The notes under the pieces: generated by a model
Seen by the model: the letters and a program-made list of their open reading frames with translations, nothing else
Databases searched by the model: none
Told to the model about the DNA's origin: nothing
Shown: positions 7,847-15,803 of the stretch, piece by piece
Position numbering within the stretch: the first letter of the stretch is position 1
Layout: the number at the start of each line of letters is the position of its first letter
Translations under genes and position numbers: made by a program
From: Candidatus Altimarinota bacterium
Lineage (GTDB): Bacteria; Patescibacteriota; Gracilibacteria; UBA4473
Assembly (NCBI GenBank): GCA_021734785.1
Contig: JAIPIF010000002.1
Span: forward strand, 1-64,000
Length of the DNA stretch: 64,000 bases
Direction: 5' to 3'

Positions 7847-8646
7847 ATCCAACAGCCATCGTTCTCGGCGGATTTGGGATCAACTCAGAGGATGAGACGA
7901 CCTGGGCACTCAATGATGCAGGCTGTGACGCGCGATATGTGCACGTGCAGGATTTGATCGACGACCCGAAAATTTTGGACAATACACACATTTTAGTTTT
8001 CCCCGGCGGATTCTCATACGGGGATCACACGGGATCAGGCAAGGCGCTCTCAAACGTCCTGCTCAATAACATCGGCGATCCGATTTTAAAATTCATCCAG
8101 CGGGACACGCTGACCCTGGGGATCTGTAATGGATTTCAGGTGCTGGTGGCGCTGGGCCTTGTCCCCGCGCTGGACGAAAAATACGGGGAACGACAGGCGG
8201 GTCTCTTGAAAAATAAGACCAACCGATTTGTCTGTCGGTATGTGCACTTGCGTTCGGTATCTCAGAAATGTGTCTGGACACAGGGGATTGAAAAATTATA
8301 TCTGCCGGTGGCACACGGAGAGGGCAATTTTTATCTGCCCGACGATCAGCTAGATCAGCTGAAGAAAAATGATCAGATTGTGTTTCAGTACACCGATGCA
8401 CACGGGCGTTTGGCCAAGGGACAGTTTCCCACCAATCCCAACGGAGCCGTGCGCGACATCGCCGGGGTGTGTGACCCGAGCGGGCGAATTCTTGGTCTCA
8501 TGCCGCATCCAGAGCGAGGAATGTTTTCGACCAATCTGCCTGAATTTGGTCGCATGAAAGAAGAAGCTCGGAGAGCGGGATTGTCTCTTCCTGAGGCAAC
8601 AGAAAACCGGAAAATATTCCAGAACGCCGCGAAATATTTTGGCTAG
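7843..8646 (+). CDS. purQ: FGAM synthase glutaminase subunit PurQ
   Basis: 267 residues. A class I glutamine amidotransferase that supplies ammonia to PurL. The nucleophile elbow is GICNGFQ (Cys near residue 94), the oxyanion segment is VFPGGFSYGD, and the catalytic His-Glu is MPHPER (near 226-231). Length fits stand-alone PurQ of the longer type. It starts within the stop of the lipoprotein gene (ATGA). Confidence 0.95.
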   Translation: MNPTAIVLGGFGINSEDETTWALNDAGCDARYVHVQDLIDDPKILDNTHILVFPGGFSYGDHTGSGKALSNVLLNNIGDPILKFIQRDTLTLGICNGFQVLVALGLVPALDEKYGERQAGLLKNKTNRFVCRYVHLRSVSQKCVWTQGIEKLYLPVAHGEGNFYLPDDQLDQLKKNDQIVFQYTDAHGRLAKGQFPTNPNGAVRDIAGVCDPSGRILGLMPHPERGMFSTNLPEFGRMKEEARRAGLSLPEATENRKIFQNAAKYFG

Positions 8647-8730
8647 AAAACAAAAACACATTTTGGCAAAAAACGGCTTGTATTTTTTTCCTGTCTGTAT
8701 ACCATCGCTTTCGCGTAACCCCATTTTTTC

Positions 8731-9735
8731 ATGAAAAAGTACCTTTTTCTCGTCCCCGTATTGCTCCTGGGTTTGGGAGCGAGTTTGTTTCTCACCGGTT
8801 GTGAGACCGAAGATCTCAAAGGCTCGGTTCTTTCTGGCGAAGAATTGTCAGAAGACGAAGCGAAGACCGCCGCTGAGGATTTTATAAACACAGCGCTGAT
8901 GCCTGCCGGGCAGACAGCCACCGTCAAAGAAGTCACCGAATATGATCAGGACATTTACCGGATCACCGTCGATGCGGCTGGCAAAGAAATTGTTTCTTTC
9001 CTCTCTGAGGATGGGGCAATGTTTTTTCCACAGGTGATGGATGTGGCAGAAGTCACCGCGCAAAAAGAAGCACAAGCGCAAGCCGCCGAACAAGCCAAAG
9101 AAGTCGAACTAGCGGATCTTGAAAAGAAAGAGGTCCCGCATGTGGAACTCTTTGTGATGAGCCACTGCCCCTTTGGAACCCAGATGATGAAAGGATTTTT
9201 GCCCGTAGCGGCGACGCTGGGAGACAAAATCGATTTTGATCTCAAGTACGTCAATTATGCGATGCACGGCGAAAAAGAGCTGCGCGAGCAGATGTACCAA
9301 ACCTGTATTTCTCAGGAATACCGGGAAAACCTTGAGGAATACCTGACCTGTTTTCTCACCGACGATGACGGTCCAGGATGCCGAGAAGAAATGGATCTAG
9401 ATTTAGAGGCTTGTGTCGCAGCACTGGATGAAGAATACGACATCATGGCCGGATTTGAAGACAAATCCACCTGGGTCAATGATCGATTCCCCAAATTTCT
9501 CGTACACAACGAAGAAAATGAAACCTACGGCGTGCGGGGATCTCCGACATTTGTCCTCAATGGCAAAGTCATGCAGGCTGCACGAGACCCACAGAGCCTC
9601 CTCGACACGGTGTGTCAGGGCTTTACGGACGCCCCCGAAGAATGTGACAAAGAACTTCCTTCGGTCGCTCCCGCTCCTGGCTTCGGCTGGGAAGGGGAAG
9701 GCAACGCCGCTGCTGCTGCAGCGTGTGGAGGCTAG
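8731..9735 (+). CDS. DsbA/GILT-like thioredoxin-fold lipoprotein with single-Cys CPFG site
   Basis: 334 residues. A lipoprotein signal has its Cys at 24 (FLTGCETED). Residues about 35-110 form a small PepSY-like segment, a charged linker follows, and from about 135 there is a thioredoxin-like fold: VELFVMSHCPFGTQMMKGFLPVA, a Cys-rich helical insert, then the cis-Pro segment GVRGSPTFVLNGK. The active site has one Cys (CPFG) instead of CxxC; several other Cys in the insert and tail (VCQGF, EECDK, ACGG) could serve as partners. Probably an exported thiol oxidoreductase or isomerase; the exact reaction is uncertain. Confidence 0.8.
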   Translation: MKKYLFLVPVLLLGLGASLFLTGCETEDLKGSVLSGEELSEDEAKTAAEDFINTALMPAGQTATVKEVTEYDQDIYRITVDAAGKEIVSFLSEDGAMFFPQVMDVAEVTAQKEAQAQAAEQAKEVELADLEKKEVPHVELFVMSHCPFGTQMMKGFLPVAATLGDKIDFDLKYVNYAMHGEKELREQMYQTCISQEYRENLEEYLTCFLTDDDGPGCREEMDLDLEACVAALDEEYDIMAGFEDKSTWVNDRFPKFLVHNEENETYGVRGSPTFVLNGKVMQAARDPQSLLDTVCQGFTDAPEECDKELPSVAPAPGFGWEGEGNAAAAAACGG

Positions 9736-9753
9736 TTTTCCTTTCGGATTCCC

Positions 9754-9788
9754 AAAAAGAACCCTGCTTGGATGAGCGGGGTTTTTTT
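9754..9788 (+). terminator. Terminator of the DsbA-like lipoprotein gene
   Basis: Stem ACCCTGCT/AGCGGGGT (one G-T pair) at 9761-9782 with an A-run before and seven T after, about 20 bases past the stop. Confidence 0.8.
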
Positions 9789-9792
9789 GTAC

Positions 9793-9833
9793 AAAAAAAC
9801 CGCAGAAAAAGAAATTTCGTCTGCGGTTTTATT
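9793..9833. terminator. Bidirectional terminator between the lipoprotein gene and cspA
   Basis: Perfect 11-bp stem AAAACCGCAGA/TCTGCGGTTTT (9796-9806 with 9820-9830). The A-run at its left gives a U-tract for minus-strand transcripts, so it mainly ends cspA. Confidence 0.8.
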
Positions 9834-9841
9834 GAAAATGA

Positions 9842-10045
9842 CTACTCAGTTTCTACGAGCGCCACGTTTTCGGCTTTGGGTCCTTTTTCGGACTGGCCGA
9901 TATCAAAGGTGACCACGTCGCCGACTTTGAGGCTATCAAAGTCAAGACCTTCGAGGTCATTTGAGTGGAAGAAGATGTCTTTGTCACCGTCTTCCGGGGT
10001 GATGAATCCGAACCCGTTGAGCAGGTTTTTGATGGATCCTTTCAT
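9842..10045 (-). CDS. cspA: Cold-shock domain protein
   Basis: 67 residues, the normal size. RNP1 is seen as NGFGFIT (residues 10-16) and RNP2 as DIFFHS (23-28). Binds single-stranded RNA and DNA and melts secondary structure. Single-gene unit with its own terminator. The start is preceded by TTTTTCTCTC, the pyrimidine motif shared by several genes here, and not by a Shine-Dalgarno sequence. Confidence 0.95.
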   Translation of the reverse strand: MKGSIKNLLNGFGFITPEDGDKDIFFHSNDLEGLDFDSLKVGDVVTFDIGQSEKGPKAENVALVETE

Positions 10046-10205
10046 GAGAGAAAAAGATTAAAAAATAGATTCCGCAAGTTGTGTCTTCTGGGAATGTATT
10101 TTTCAAAAACCCGTAAAAACGCGACCTACTTCGACGGCAGGATACACACAAAGAAAAAGAAAGCAAGAAGAAAAGGGAGTTTCTGCTTTTCCGACAAAGA
10201 AAAAA

Positions 10206-11342
10206 TTATCCCCGGAAATATTTTTTGCCCTTGAGTTTCTCTGGGAGCAAGTTTGTGCCTTTCTCCGGATAGTCTTCGTATCCTTTTCCGTACCCTTCTT
10301 GTTTCATGAGTTTCGTGGGGGCGTTGCGCAGGCGGAGTGGGATAGGGAGGTTGCCAAATGCGCGGGCATCTTTTTGTGCGAGCCGCAGTCCGATGTAGGC
10401 GCTGCGATCCTTTTTTGCCCGAGCGAGATACACCACGCCGTGGGCCAGATTGATGGCACATTCGGGATAGCCGATGGTTTCCACCGCGCGAAAAACCTCA
10501 TTGGCCACTACCAGCGCCGTGGGCTGTGCCATTCCGATGTCTTCACTGGCAAAAATCACCATACGGCGGGCAATGAATTTTGGATCCTCGCCGCTCTCGA
10601 CCATTCGCGCAAGGTAGTACAGCGTGGCATCGGGATCGCTGGCGCGCATACTTTTGATAAACGCACTGATGGTGTTGTAGTGTTCCTCGCCTTTTTTGTC
10701 GTACCGCAGATGTTGGCTTTGGAGCGCTTCCTGCAGCGTCTCTTTCGTGATGCTTTCGTACAGCGCCTCTGTCGCCTCCAGCAGGGCCAAAGCCTGACGC
10801 GCATCACCACTTGCCATTGTGATCAGCCACTCTTTTGCTGCTGCATCGAGTTTCAGCCCCGTCCGGTCAATGATCTGGCTCATGGATGCCTCATCCAGCT
10901 CGTGCAGGACAAACACGCGACACCGTGAGAGCAGCGGCGCAATCACTTCAAAGCTCGGATTTTCTGTCGTGGCGCCGATGAGGGTGATATCTCCACTCTC
11001 GACAAACGGCAGCAGGTAATCCTGCTGGGCTTTATTGAAGCGATGAATTTCATCTAGGAATAAAATCTTTGGTTTCGCCGATTCCGTGTCGACGATTTTT
11101 TTGACATCCGCCTTGCCAGCAGAGACCGCCGAGAGCTCAAAAAACTGGGCATCCAGATTACGAGCATACATACGGGCAAGGGTTGTTTTGCCCACCCCGG
11201 GCGGGCCCCAGAGAACGAAAGAAAACAGGTGTTTTTTTTCGATCGCTTCAGCGAGGGGTTTGCCCTTCGCTACCAGGTGCTTTTGGCCGACGAAGTCTTT
11301 CAAATGGGTTGGTCGTATCCGGGAGGCAAGGGGTTCGCTCAT
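10206..11342 (-). CDS. rarA: Replication-associated AAA+ ATPase RarA (MgsA)
   Basis: 378 residues. Starts with MSEPLASRIRPTHLKDFVGQKHL, typical of the clamp-loader-like RarA/MgsA/WRNIP1 family. Walker A is WGPPGVGKTTLAR (about 45-57), Walker B ILFLDEIHRFNKAQQD, sensor 1 GATTENPSFE, sensor 2 SGDARQALALLE; the C-terminal tetramerisation domain has VMASEDIGMAQP-like sequence (VIFASEDIGMAQPTAL). Acts at stalled replication forks. Slightly short at the C-terminus against E. coli RarA (447). Confidence 0.95.
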   Translation of the reverse strand: MSEPLASRIRPTHLKDFVGQKHLVAKGKPLAEAIEKKHLFSFVLWGPPGVGKTTLARMYARNLDAQFFELSAVSAGKADVKKIVDTESAKPKILFLDEIHRFNKAQQDYLLPFVESGDITLIGATTENPSFEVIAPLLSRCRVFVLHELDEASMSQIIDRTGLKLDAAAKEWLITMASGDARQALALLEATEALYESITKETLQEALQSQHLRYDKKGEEHYNTISAFIKSMRASDPDATLYYLARMVESGEDPKFIARRMVIFASEDIGMAQPTALVVANEVFRAVETIGYPECAINLAHGVVYLARAKKDRSAYIGLRLAQKDARAFGNLPIPLRLRNAPTKLMKQEGYGKGYEDYPEKGTNLLPEKLKGKKYFRG

Positions 11343-11544
11343 GGAGGTTTATCCTACTCGTTTTTTTGGATCAGACAAATCTTCACAAAAACCTTTTTTA
11401 GAGGACCAGTGGCAGAGAAAATGACCGGAATTACAAGACGTTGATTTATGAAAATAGTTCGTATAAAAAGGAGTTAGGTGAAGGCTTTTTATTTACCTCT
11501 TTCTCGGCTACAATAGTTACCAATATTATTAATCAATCTTAGAC

Positions 11545-11931
11545 ATGATGCACTTCGGTATTTCTAAAAAAACATCCTTCTCTTTTGAAGAAACAGTTGA
11601 AAGAGTGGGAGCGCTGCTCACCGAAGAAGGCTTCGGAATCCTTACAAAAATTGATGTGCAACAAAAAATGAAAGAAAAACTGGGGAAAGAAATGGGGAAA
11701 TACTTAATCTTGGGAGCCTGTCATCCTCCTTCTGCGTATGAAGCCATTCAAAATGAAATTGAAATCGGACTCCTGCTTCCCTGCAATGTAATAGTTTATG
11801 AAAAAGGAGAGGAAGTTTTTGTTTCTGCAATGCGCCCAAGTGTGGCAATGGGATTTGTGAACAATAAACAAGTAGAGGCGGTTGCCGTCCGTATTGAAAA
11901 GTCTTTAGAAAAAGTCGTTTCACAGGCATAA
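11545..11931 (+). CDS. DUF302 family protein
   Basis: 128 residues. The pattern FEETVERVGALLTEEGFGILTKIDVQQKMKEKLG followed by YLILGACHPPSAYEAIQNEIEIGLLLPCNVIVYE matches DUF302, a small alpha-beta family of unknown biochemical role, often linked to metal or thiol stress. The conserved Cys-His-Pro (ACHPP) is present. It lies just outside the left end of island 1. Two ATG codons start the frame; either may be used. Confidence 0.85.
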   Translation: MMHFGISKKTSFSFEETVERVGALLTEEGFGILTKIDVQQKMKEKLGKEMGKYLILGACHPPSAYEAIQNEIEIGLLLPCNVIVYEKGEEVFVSAMRPSVAMGFVNNKQVEAVAVRIEKSLEKVVSQA

Positions 11932-12057
11932 CGTTCCGTTGGAAACAGAAACAACACATCGCCCAACACAGTGTGTGTGGCTCGCCCGCGGTTCCATTCC
12001 ACTTCGTGGAAATAAAAAATGACACTCTTGCCGCAAGGGCAACACCAGCATTTTTTT

Positions 12058-12077
12058 CTGGCTCCCGGGGCCGGATT
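12058..12077. repeat. attL: 20-bp copy of the tRNA-Asn 3' end
   Basis: CTGGCTCCCGGGGCCGGATT, identical to 29202-29221 and in the same orientation. It contains the complement of the tRNA acceptor 3' strand, the CCA and part of the T arm, but the rest of the tRNA is absent here. Confidence 0.9.
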
Positions 12078-12355
12078 GCTTCGCGTTCCTCGTTTCACTC
12101 GTCATCAAACCGACCCGATTCCAATTGCGCACTTCTGGTGCGATTTCAAAAAACAACCAATCACAAGGATTCGTTCTTTTTTGAATGGCTCCAAAGATTG
12201 GAAGCCATTGCTCGGCACTTCGCCTTTGAAAAAGGTGCCTATTGCCCGAACCTGAGACTTGAGGAAAGGATGGCGAATGAGACGGATGAGTGGGTGATGG
12301 CGGGATAGTGGTATGTGCATTTTTTGCAACTACTAAATTTTGAGCAAGAAAGGGA

Positions 12356-12383
12356 TTGTAAATCCCCATGTTTTTAGTACAAT
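12356..12383 (+). promoter_or_regulatory. Promoter of the XRE/hsd operon
   Basis: TTGTAA (12356-12361), a 16-base spacer, TACAAT (12378-12383). Predicted start near 12390, about 13 bases before the ATG. Confidence 0.6.
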
Positions 12384-12402
12384 AGTGTTGACTTTTAACT
12401 GC

Positions 12403-12633
12403 ATGCAAAATATGGACAATAAAACACCTTCGTCATCCTTATCTCTTGGGAAAAGGATCAAGGAAATACGAAAAAGCAAAGGTCTGACTCAAGAAGAACT
12501 GGCTATCAAGGCTGGTGTTGCCTATACCACTCTGACGAAAGTGGAAAATGAGGCAATTAAAAACCCCTCTTTTGAAACCGTTGTGGCAATTGCCAAGGGT
12601 TTGGAGGTAGATTTTGACGAACTAATCAAATAA
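12403..12633 (+). CDS. XRE-family helix-turn-helix regulator
   Basis: 76 residues from the ATG at 12403 (a second ATG lies at 12412). The HTH covers about residues 16-60: LGKRIKEIRKSKGLTQEELAIKAGVAYTTLTKVENEAIKNPSFETVVAIAKGLEVDFDEL. It ends two bases before hsdR, so it is the first gene of the restriction operon, where such a protein normally acts as a C-regulator that times restriction against methylation. It may also bind the GACAANTTGTC palindromes inside the island (inference). Confidence 0.9.
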   Translation: MQNMDNKTPSSSLSLGKRIKEIRKSKGLTQEELAIKAGVAYTTLTKVENEAIKNPSFETVVAIAKGLEVDFDELIK

Positions 12634-12635
12634 GT

Positions 12636-14999
12636 ATGACTGATTCAAAAAAACAACTCACCGAGCAAGATATTCGGACTAAATACATCACACCCGCAAT
12701 TAAACAGGCAGGTTGGGATGAAATGACGCAACTTCGTGAGGAGGTTTACTTCACGCAGGGGCGAATCGAGGTACGAGGGACAACAATAAAACGAGGAAAG
12801 GCAAAGAAAGCCGACTATATTTTGTATTACAAGAATAATTTTCCGATTGCCGTAATTGAGGCAAAAGATAATAACCATACGGTAGGAAGCGGGATGCAAC
12901 AAGCCCAAGACTACGCCGAAACTTTGGATATTCCTTTTGCTTATAGCTCAAATGGTGATGGGTTTTTGGAACATGATTTTTTTACAGGCAGAGAACGAGA
13001 ACTTTCAATTGAGGAATTACCTTCCCCTGCAGAACTTTACGAACGATACAAACAAGCGAACAATCTCGATGAAACGAAGCAAAAAATTATCGAAACGCCG
13101 TATTATGTCGATGGTTCGGGGAAAACTCCGCGATACTATCAAGAGATTGCGATCAATCGCACGATCAAAGCCGTTTCCGAAGGGCAAGACCGAATACTGC
13201 TTGTAATGGCGACAGGTACGGGAAAAACCTTTACTGCGGGGCAGATTATTTGGCGACTTTGGAAATCAGGCACTTCAAAGCGAATTTTGTTTTTAGCGGA
13301 TCGAAATATCTTGGTGGATCAGACTATGTCCAATGATTTCAAACACTTTGGGGACAAGATGACCAAAATTCAAAAAAGGCAAATTGATAAATCCTACGAG
13401 ATCTATTTGGCTTTATATCAAGGTCTTACGGGAAATGAAGAGGAAAAGAACGCGTACAAACAGTTTTCTCGGGATTTCTTTGATTTGGTGGTGATTGATG
13501 AGTGTCATCGCGGAAGTGCCGCGGAAGATTCCGCTTGGCGTGAAGTGCTGGATTATTTCTCATCGGCCACTCATGTGGGGCTTACTGCTACACCGAAAGA
13601 AACCAAGGATGTCTCGAATATGGAGTATTTTGGCGAGCCGATTTATACCTATTCACTCAAACAAGGGATTGACGATGGATTTTTGGCTCCGTACAAAGTG
13701 ATACAAATTATGCTCGATAAAGATATCGGCGGATATCGCCCTAGTATTTTGGATCGTGACCGAGAGGGGCGCGAAGTGGAAGACAAGATTTATACGACTA
13801 AAAATTTTGATAAAGACATCGTCCTGACCGAGCGAACTAAAACTGTTGCCAAAGAAATCACGCGATTTCTCAAAGCTACGGACAGATATTCAAAGACTAT
13901 TGTTTTTTGCGTAGATATCGACCATGCCGAGCGAATGCGTCAATCACTCGTGAACGAAAACCCTGATCTGGTCAAAGAAAATCGCAAGTATGTGATGCGG
14001 ATTACAGGCGATAATGAAGAAGGGAAAGCGGAGCTGGACAATTTTATCGATCCCGAAAACTTGTATCCAACTATTGTGACGACTAGTAAATTGATGACTA
14101 CGGGAGTAGATGCACAGACTTGTAAGGTGATAGTGCTGGATTCAAATATCAACTCGATGACCGAGTTTAAGCAGATTATCGGGCGTGGCACGAGAATCAA
14201 AGAAGAATTTGGCAAGACTCATTTTACAATCCTTGATTTCCGCCGTGTAACCGAGCTGTTTGCCGATCCTGACTTTGATGGTGATCCTGTGCAAGTTAAA
14301 GAAATTCATCAAGGAGAGGAAATGTTGGGAGATGAAGAAATTGCAAAAAAAGAGATGACTCTTGCTCAAGAATACGAGCAATATAACGAAGACAAGCCGA
14401 AAATTATTGAAGGTGGTGAAATTGCCGAAGGAAAGCGAGAAAAAATCTACATTGATGGTGTGCCTGTGGAAATGGCCTACAAACAAACGCAGTATCTCGG
14501 GGCTGATGGGAAGCTCATCACCGAATCACTCAAAGACTACACAAAACGCAAGATTCTGCAGAAATATGCCTCACTGGATGACTTTATCCAAAACTGGGAT
14601 CAACATAAAAAGAAATATTACATTTTGGAGGAATTATCCGCCCAAGGTGTGATGCTTTCCGAGCTTCAAGGGGATATCGGGCAAGAGCTTGATCCGTTTG
14701 ACCTGATTTTGCATATCGCTTTCGGGAAAAAGAAGTTGATAACTCGCGCGGAAAGAGCGAATAATGTCAGGAAAAAGAATTACTTTGATAAATACAGTGA
14801 AAAAGCCCGCAAAGTGCTCGAAGGACTTCTCGATAAATACGCCGACGAAGGCATCGAACACATTGAGGACATTAATATTCTCAAAATTTCGCCTTTCTCT
14901 TCACTTGGATCACCGATCGAAATTATCGCGGAGTTTGGTGGAAGAGAGCAATACTTTCAGGCGGTGGAGAGCCTTGAGCGCGAAATTTATGCCTATTAA
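12636..14999 (+). CDS. hsdR: Type I restriction endonuclease subunit R
   Basis: 787 residues. The N-terminal PD-(D/E)XK nuclease is seen as ADYILYY..IAVIEAK (D60, E75, K77). The SF2 motor follows: Walker A ATGTGKT (192-198), motif II DECH (about 288-291), motif III LTATP, and a C-terminal motif VI region IIGRGTRIKEEFGKTHFTILDF. It translocates DNA and cuts it away from the recognition site, in complex with HsdM and HsdS. The C-terminal region after about 560 is the usual helical M-binding part. The family is that of EcoKI-type R subunits, here of the shorter kind. Confidence 0.95.
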   Translation: MTDSKKQLTEQDIRTKYITPAIKQAGWDEMTQLREEVYFTQGRIEVRGTTIKRGKAKKADYILYYKNNFPIAVIEAKDNNHTVGSGMQQAQDYAETLDIPFAYSSNGDGFLEHDFFTGRERELSIEELPSPAELYERYKQANNLDETKQKIIETPYYVDGSGKTPRYYQEIAINRTIKAVSEGQDRILLVMATGTGKTFTAGQIIWRLWKSGTSKRILFLADRNILVDQTMSNDFKHFGDKMTKIQKRQIDKSYEIYLALYQGLTGNEEEKNAYKQFSRDFFDLVVIDECHRGSAAEDSAWREVLDYFSSATHVGLTATPKETKDVSNMEYFGEPIYTYSLKQGIDDGFLAPYKVIQIMLDKDIGGYRPSILDRDREGREVEDKIYTTKNFDKDIVLTERTKTVAKEITRFLKATDRYSKTIVFCVDIDHAERMRQSLVNENPDLVKENRKYVMRITGDNEEGKAELDNFIDPENLYPTIVTTSKLMTTGVDAQTCKVIVLDSNINSMTEFKQIIGRGTRIKEEFGKTHFTILDFRRVTELFADPDFDGDPVQVKEIHQGEEMLGDEEIAKKEMTLAQEYEQYNEDKPKIIEGGEIAEGKREKIYIDGVPVEMAYKQTQYLGADGKLITESLKDYTKRKILQKYASLDDFIQNWDQHKKKYYILEELSAQGVMLSELQGDIGQELDPFDLILHIAFGKKKLITRAERANNVRKKNYFDKYSEKARKVLEGLLDKYADEGIEHIEDINILKISPFSSLGSPIEIIAEFGGREQYFQAVESLEREIYAY

Positions 15000-15010
15000 T
15001 TTTAAAAATT

Positions 15011-15802
15011 ATGGAACCTACTCATGTTTATTTTGACGGACAAAGTATAGTTTTCTCTGAAAATTTAGGAGAAATTGCCACTTTTCTTATTGAAATTGAT
15101 AAAGAAGTGCAAAGTTTTTTATCTCGAGAAGAACAGTTAGAAAATATCAGGAAGCAACTACTTGAATATACGGGACTAGTCCAAGTTATGGCAAAAACAA
15201 TCCAAGAAGCCAATTTGGATTTTCATTTTCAAATGTCTGAAAATCCTGCGACTATTGCAGATAAACTAAAATTTAATCCACATCCGCGATCTGAGATGAT
15301 TGTGCTTTTTGCTTATTTGGAAACATTGAGATGTTTATGGGCTGCTTATGAGTTAAAGAAGGATGATGAAAATGACTTAAGAGATGCTAAGGACAAAACT
15401 TTAGAAAAGTTTTATGCGGATTTCTGTTTATCGACCAACAATAAATGGGTAAAAGAAAATTCAAAAGTATCTGGGAAAATAAGCAAGGATAAACTCAGAA
15501 AATTAAGAAATTCATTGACACATTTATTCTCTGTTTCTGGGCTTTGTGTTGTCCCTGAAATAATGAAAGATGACAGCAAAAAGATGATGAACGCAACGAA
15601 TAATAAAGCATTATTCATCTCATCAAGAGACTTAATAGAAATCATTCAAGGCGCTTTTGAATTGGTTATTAAAAAATGGAGTGATGATTATCAGGACTCT
15701 CTCAATAATCCTAATTCAGAATTTGAAGAAAAAATTAAATGTACTCATAGTATTGTGAAAAAATATGGAGCAATACTTTTAAGAAAAAATAATTCAAAAT
15801 AA
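15011..15802 (+). CDS. Unknown protein between hsdR and hsdM with an RNxxxH (HEPN-like) motif
   Basis: 263 residues, no family recognised. Mostly helical and AT-rich in codon use. Residues 166-171 read RNSLTH inside KLRKLRNSLTHLF, which fits the R-(4)-H RNase motif of HEPN domains. The gene is 11 bases after hsdR and 1 base before hsdM, so it is embedded in the operon. The position recalls PrrC, the anticodon nuclease held silent by a type I enzyme, but there is no NTPase domain, so it is not PrrC. A guard RNase set free when restriction is inhibited is one hypothesis; an accessory subunit is another. Confidence 0.55.
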   Translation: MEPTHVYFDGQSIVFSENLGEIATFLIEIDKEVQSFLSREEQLENIRKQLLEYTGLVQVMAKTIQEANLDFHFQMSENPATIADKLKFNPHPRSEMIVLFAYLETLRCLWAAYELKKDDENDLRDAKDKTLEKFYADFCLSTNNKWVKENSKVSGKISKDKLRKLRNSLTHLFSVSGLCVVPEIMKDDSKKMMNATNNKALFISSRDLIEIIQGAFELVIKKWSDDYQDSLNNPNSEFEEKIKCTHSIVKKYGAILLRKNNSK

Positions 15803-15803
15803 C

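Larger units (their letters stand above)
11932..12402. other. Intergenic stretch spanning the left edge of island 1
   Basis: About 470 bases without a credible gene. It holds a hairpin TTGCC-GCAA-GGGCAA (12026-12042) followed by a T-run, likely the old terminator of tRNA-Asn read from the other side. The 20-bp attL (12058-12077) comes next, then 260 bases of mixed composition with short open frames that match nothing I recognise, and finally the XRE promoter. Confidence 0.6.

Noticed and set aside
11973-12308. Open frame across attL
   Set aside because: It runs through the tRNA fragment and has no recognisable protein pattern; treated as non-coding island edge.
15011-15802. PrrC anticodon nuclease
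   Set aside because: Right position, but no ABC ATPase domain and far too short; only the R-(4)-H motif is shared with HEPN proteins.
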